A DNA stretch of 64,000 nucleotides from Pseudomonas fluorescens. GTDB lineage: Bacteria; Pseudomonadota; Gammaproteobacteria; Pseudomonadales; Pseudomonadaceae. The translations under genes and the position numbers were made by a program. The DNA is taken from the NCBI RefSeq assembly GCF_000968015.1, contig NZ_LACH01000047.1, forward strand, positions 58,328 to 122,327, read 5' to 3'. This document shows, piece after piece, positions 63,888 to 64,000 of this stretch. Under the pieces are notes generated by a model. It had not been told where the DNA came from and did no database searches. It saw only the letters and a program-made list of their open reading frames with translations. Numbering within the stretch: position 1 is the stretch's first letter; each line of letters starts with the position of its first letter.

Positions 63888-64000
63888 TGGATCGGGCACG
63901 CCTTTCGCTTCTCACCACTCAACAGGCCGAGCGTTAGCTCGCCTGCAGCTCTTGATCTTGATCCACCCGCCCCTTCGGTAGGCTGAGTGGAGGTGTTCAT

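Noticed and set aside
63782..64000. Reverse-strand ORF at the right edge
   Set aside because: It runs through two REP-containing direct repeats; its translation (GSELARDGGL) is the usual REP read-through.

Overview
The window is a 64 kb stretch of chromosome from a GC-rich Pseudomonas, most likely of the P. fluorescens group. The basis is the codon use, the many REP-type palindromes (arms such as TGTGGGAGCGAGC and TGTAGGAGCTG) between genes, and gene content typical of that genus: CobF, the HglS lysine-catabolic enzyme, a PA4872-type oxaloacetate decarboxylase, Hcp/VgrG and AruF/AruG-type succinyltransferases. No rRNA, tRNA, CRISPR array or prophage was found.

Layout. 1-7.0 kb holds ordinary metabolic genes: an esterase, an M14-type deacylase, a polar amino-acid binding protein, a glutamine amidotransferase, a rhodanese divergent from an FtrA-like regulator, and CobF with a CobC-like phosphatase. 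7.4-14.6 kb is a co-directional amine/amino-acid utilisation cluster: an RpiR regulator, a cysteine hydrolase, a glutamine-synthetase-like ligase, an N-formylglutamate-amidohydrolase-like enzyme, an APC permease and an AruF/AruG-like pair. 14.7-24.0 kb carries oxaloacetate decarboxylase, a frameshifted small gene, a secreted carboxypeptidase G2, a MASE2-like/GGDEF diguanylate cyclase, a Baeyer-Villiger monooxygenase with its own hydrolase, HglS and a DJ-1 family protein.

24.1-38.3 kb is an orphan type VI secretion island. A sigma-54 promoter with three identical upstream dyads precedes hcp, vgrG, a DUF4123 adaptor and a 1599-residue Rhs effector ending in a DNA/RNA non-specific endonuclease-like tip. 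The tip, its immunity gene and eight more small genes or gene remnants downstream are strikingly AT-rich. A recurring palindrome (arms GGGGACAGATTTATTTT, 13-nt loop) separates many of these genes. One repeat-plus-gene unit is present twice, once with a frameshift, so the region reads as an array of immunity cassettes.

38.5-46.3 kb is housekeeping: a VanW protein, an AttH-like lipoprotein with an ABC exporter, a methyltransferase and a 270-bp MITE. 46.4-61.1 kb is a second coherent block: two paralogous histidine kinases and one sigma-54 response regulator around a large multicopper oxidase with an SCO-cytochrome c partner, and a four-gene operon for two paralogous secreted proteins and two curlin-repeat proteins. 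Both the oxidase operon and the curlin operon have good sigma-54 promoters and share an 18-bp CTGGGGA-N6-CCCGC element about 80 bp upstream. This suggests one regulon for an extracellular metal-oxidising matrix; the architecture recalls the Mn(II) oxidation system MnxS1/MnxS2/MnxR with McoA. 61.1-64.0 kb has repeats, a bulged-hairpin element and a putative membrane-active effector with an overlapping membrane immunity gene.
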